From: Phycisphaerales bacterium
Lineage (GTDB): Bacteria > Planctomycetota > Phycisphaerae > Sedimentisphaerales > Anaerobacaceae
Assembly (NCBI GenBank): GCA_011057845.1
Contig: DSDB01000093.1
Span: 1 to 6,998 of the forward strand
Length of the DNA: 6,998 nucleotides
Direction of reading: 5' to 3'
In this document: piece after piece, positions 6,724 through 6,998 of the stretch
Layout: each line of letters begins with the position of its first letter
How positions within the stretch are numbered: the stretch's first letter is position 1
Notes under the pieces: model-generated
What the model was told of the DNA's origin: nothing
The model's database searches: none
Seen by the model: the letters and a program-made list of their open reading frames with translations, nothing else
Position numbers and translations under genes: made by a program

Positions 6724-6752
6724 ATTTTATCCGTCGGCACGGTACCGTTCAA
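6724..6752 (-). promoter_or_regulatory. Sigma70-type promoter for the ABC-F gene
   Basis: On the minus strand the -35 box TTGAAC (6752-6747, 4 of 6 consensus bases) and the -10 box TAAAAT (6729-6724, 5 of 6) are separated by an ideal 17-base spacer. Transcription would begin near 6717, giving a leader of about 58 bases before the ABC-F ATG at 6659. A perfect 10-base palindrome, ACGGTACCGT (6739-6748), covers part of the spacer and the edge of the -35 box and could be an operator. Confidence 0.6.
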
Positions 6753-6780
6753 GGACCCGCTGATATGATGACCGCCCCCT

Positions 6781-6809
6781 TTACCGGGCTTGGCCTCTCG
6801 TGGTATCAT
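6781..6809 (+). promoter_or_regulatory. Extended -10 promoter for the right-edge secreted protein gene
   Basis: TGGTATCAT at 6801-6809 is an extended -10 element (TGn followed by TATCAT, 5 of 6 consensus bases). A poor -35 candidate, TTACCG, lies 17 bases upstream at 6781-6786, as often seen with extended -10 promoters. It would start transcription near 6816, about 50 bases before the ATG at 6868. It is divergent from the ABC-F promoter. Confidence 0.45.
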
Positions 6810-6867
6810 AGCGCCGGTGAATTCGTCCAAGCAGCATATCACAGACAGGTTCGTTTGGAGTACAGAC

Positions 6868-6998
6868 ATGCGCATTCTGATGAGAATAACCGGGATCCTT
6901 TTGCTTGCCGCTTTGTCGACCGCGTTCTGCCCGGGCCTGGCTCGTGGACAGCACGTCGATCCTTTCATGGGCGATTGGCGGGGCAGCGGGGTCGATGA
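6868..6998 (+). CDS. Secreted protein, 5' part only (possibly DUF1080-type hydrolase family)
   Basis: ATG at 6868 has TTGGAG ending 7 bases upstream (6855-6860) and opens a frame that stays open for 43 codons to the window edge. The product begins MRILMR, followed by a hydrophobic core (ITGILLLAALSTAF) and a probable signal-peptidase site near GLARG, with mature sequence starting around QHVDPFMGDWRGSGVD. A mature start of the DPFMGDWxG type is familiar to me from planctomycete secreted proteins carrying DUF1080 (3-keto-disaccharide hydrolase-like, LamG-fold) domains. The domain itself is outside the window, so the family is a guess. Export is well supported; function is not. It is divergent from the ABC-F gene, with an extended -10 promoter between. 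Confidence 0.75.
   Translation, partial: MRILMRITGILLLAALSTAFCPGLARGQHVDPFMGDWRGSGVD

Noticed and set aside
6660..6968. A 103-codon N-terminal extension of the ABC-F protein
   Set aside because: It would cover the ABC-F promoter and the opposite-strand secreted gene. Its sequence has no domain, and the ABC fold begins directly at the ATG at 6659.
6159..6998. A 279-codon plus-strand open frame running through the ABC-F gene and into the right edge
   Set aside because: It overlaps the ABC-F N-terminal domain, both promoters and the start of the secreted protein in another frame. Composition and lack of domains indicate a chance frame.
1..6998. tRNA, rRNA, CRISPR array, insertion sequence or integrase
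   Set aside because: No cloverleaf-like or rRNA segment, no spaced direct repeats of CRISPR type, and no transposase or recombinase motifs were seen. The heptamer arrays are contiguous short tandem repeats, not CRISPR.

Overview
The window looks like GC-rich chromosomal DNA from a planctomycete-type bacterium, possibly a Phycisphaerae/Sedimentisphaerales-like lineage known mainly from metagenomes. The reasons are a PQQ-propeller/malectin protein, a hydrazine-synthase-alpha-like dihaem protein, a probable secreted DUF1080-type protein, and heptanucleotide arrays embedded in genes. This placement rests on family recognition by eye, not on a search. All five complete or partial large reading frames are tightly packed, with no gene-free stretch over about 210 bases.

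Layout. Bases 1-978 (+) hold the C-terminal 325 residues of a secreted PQQ-like beta-propeller protein ending in a malectin-like domain. It converges, with a 20-base gap, on a minus-strand block read from right to left. That block starts with an ABC-F ATPase (6659 to 4710), then a HEPN-like protein (4598 to 4107), a 101-residue unknown protein (4102 to 3797), and an exported HzsA-like protein with two CXXCH haem sites (3725 to 999). The HEPN-like gene and the small gene lie 4 bases apart and are probably translationally coupled. A 208-base divergent region (6660-6867) carries a good sigma70-type promoter for the ABC-F gene and an extended -10 promoter for a plus-strand secreted protein. Only 43 codons of that last gene (6868 onward) are inside the window.

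How the genes relate. The malectin/PQQ protein and the HzsA-like protein are probably both exported and recur as secreted families in this phylum. The ABC-F protein is a cytoplasmic ribosome-associated ATPase. The HEPN-like/small-protein pair is a candidate uncharacterised two-gene module, with no proven toxin-antitoxin role.

Most unusual feature. Arrays of 7-base units (ACGATGG/ATGGACG, ACGAAAT and ACGAGGG types) sit in frame inside two unrelated proteins, within the malectin domain and between the two haem sites of the HzsA-like protein. Each consensus unit is stop-free in all six frames. Because 7 is not a multiple of 3, a perfect array encodes the same 7-residue periodic peptide whichever frame it lands in. 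They therefore look like portable, protein-tolerated repeats.
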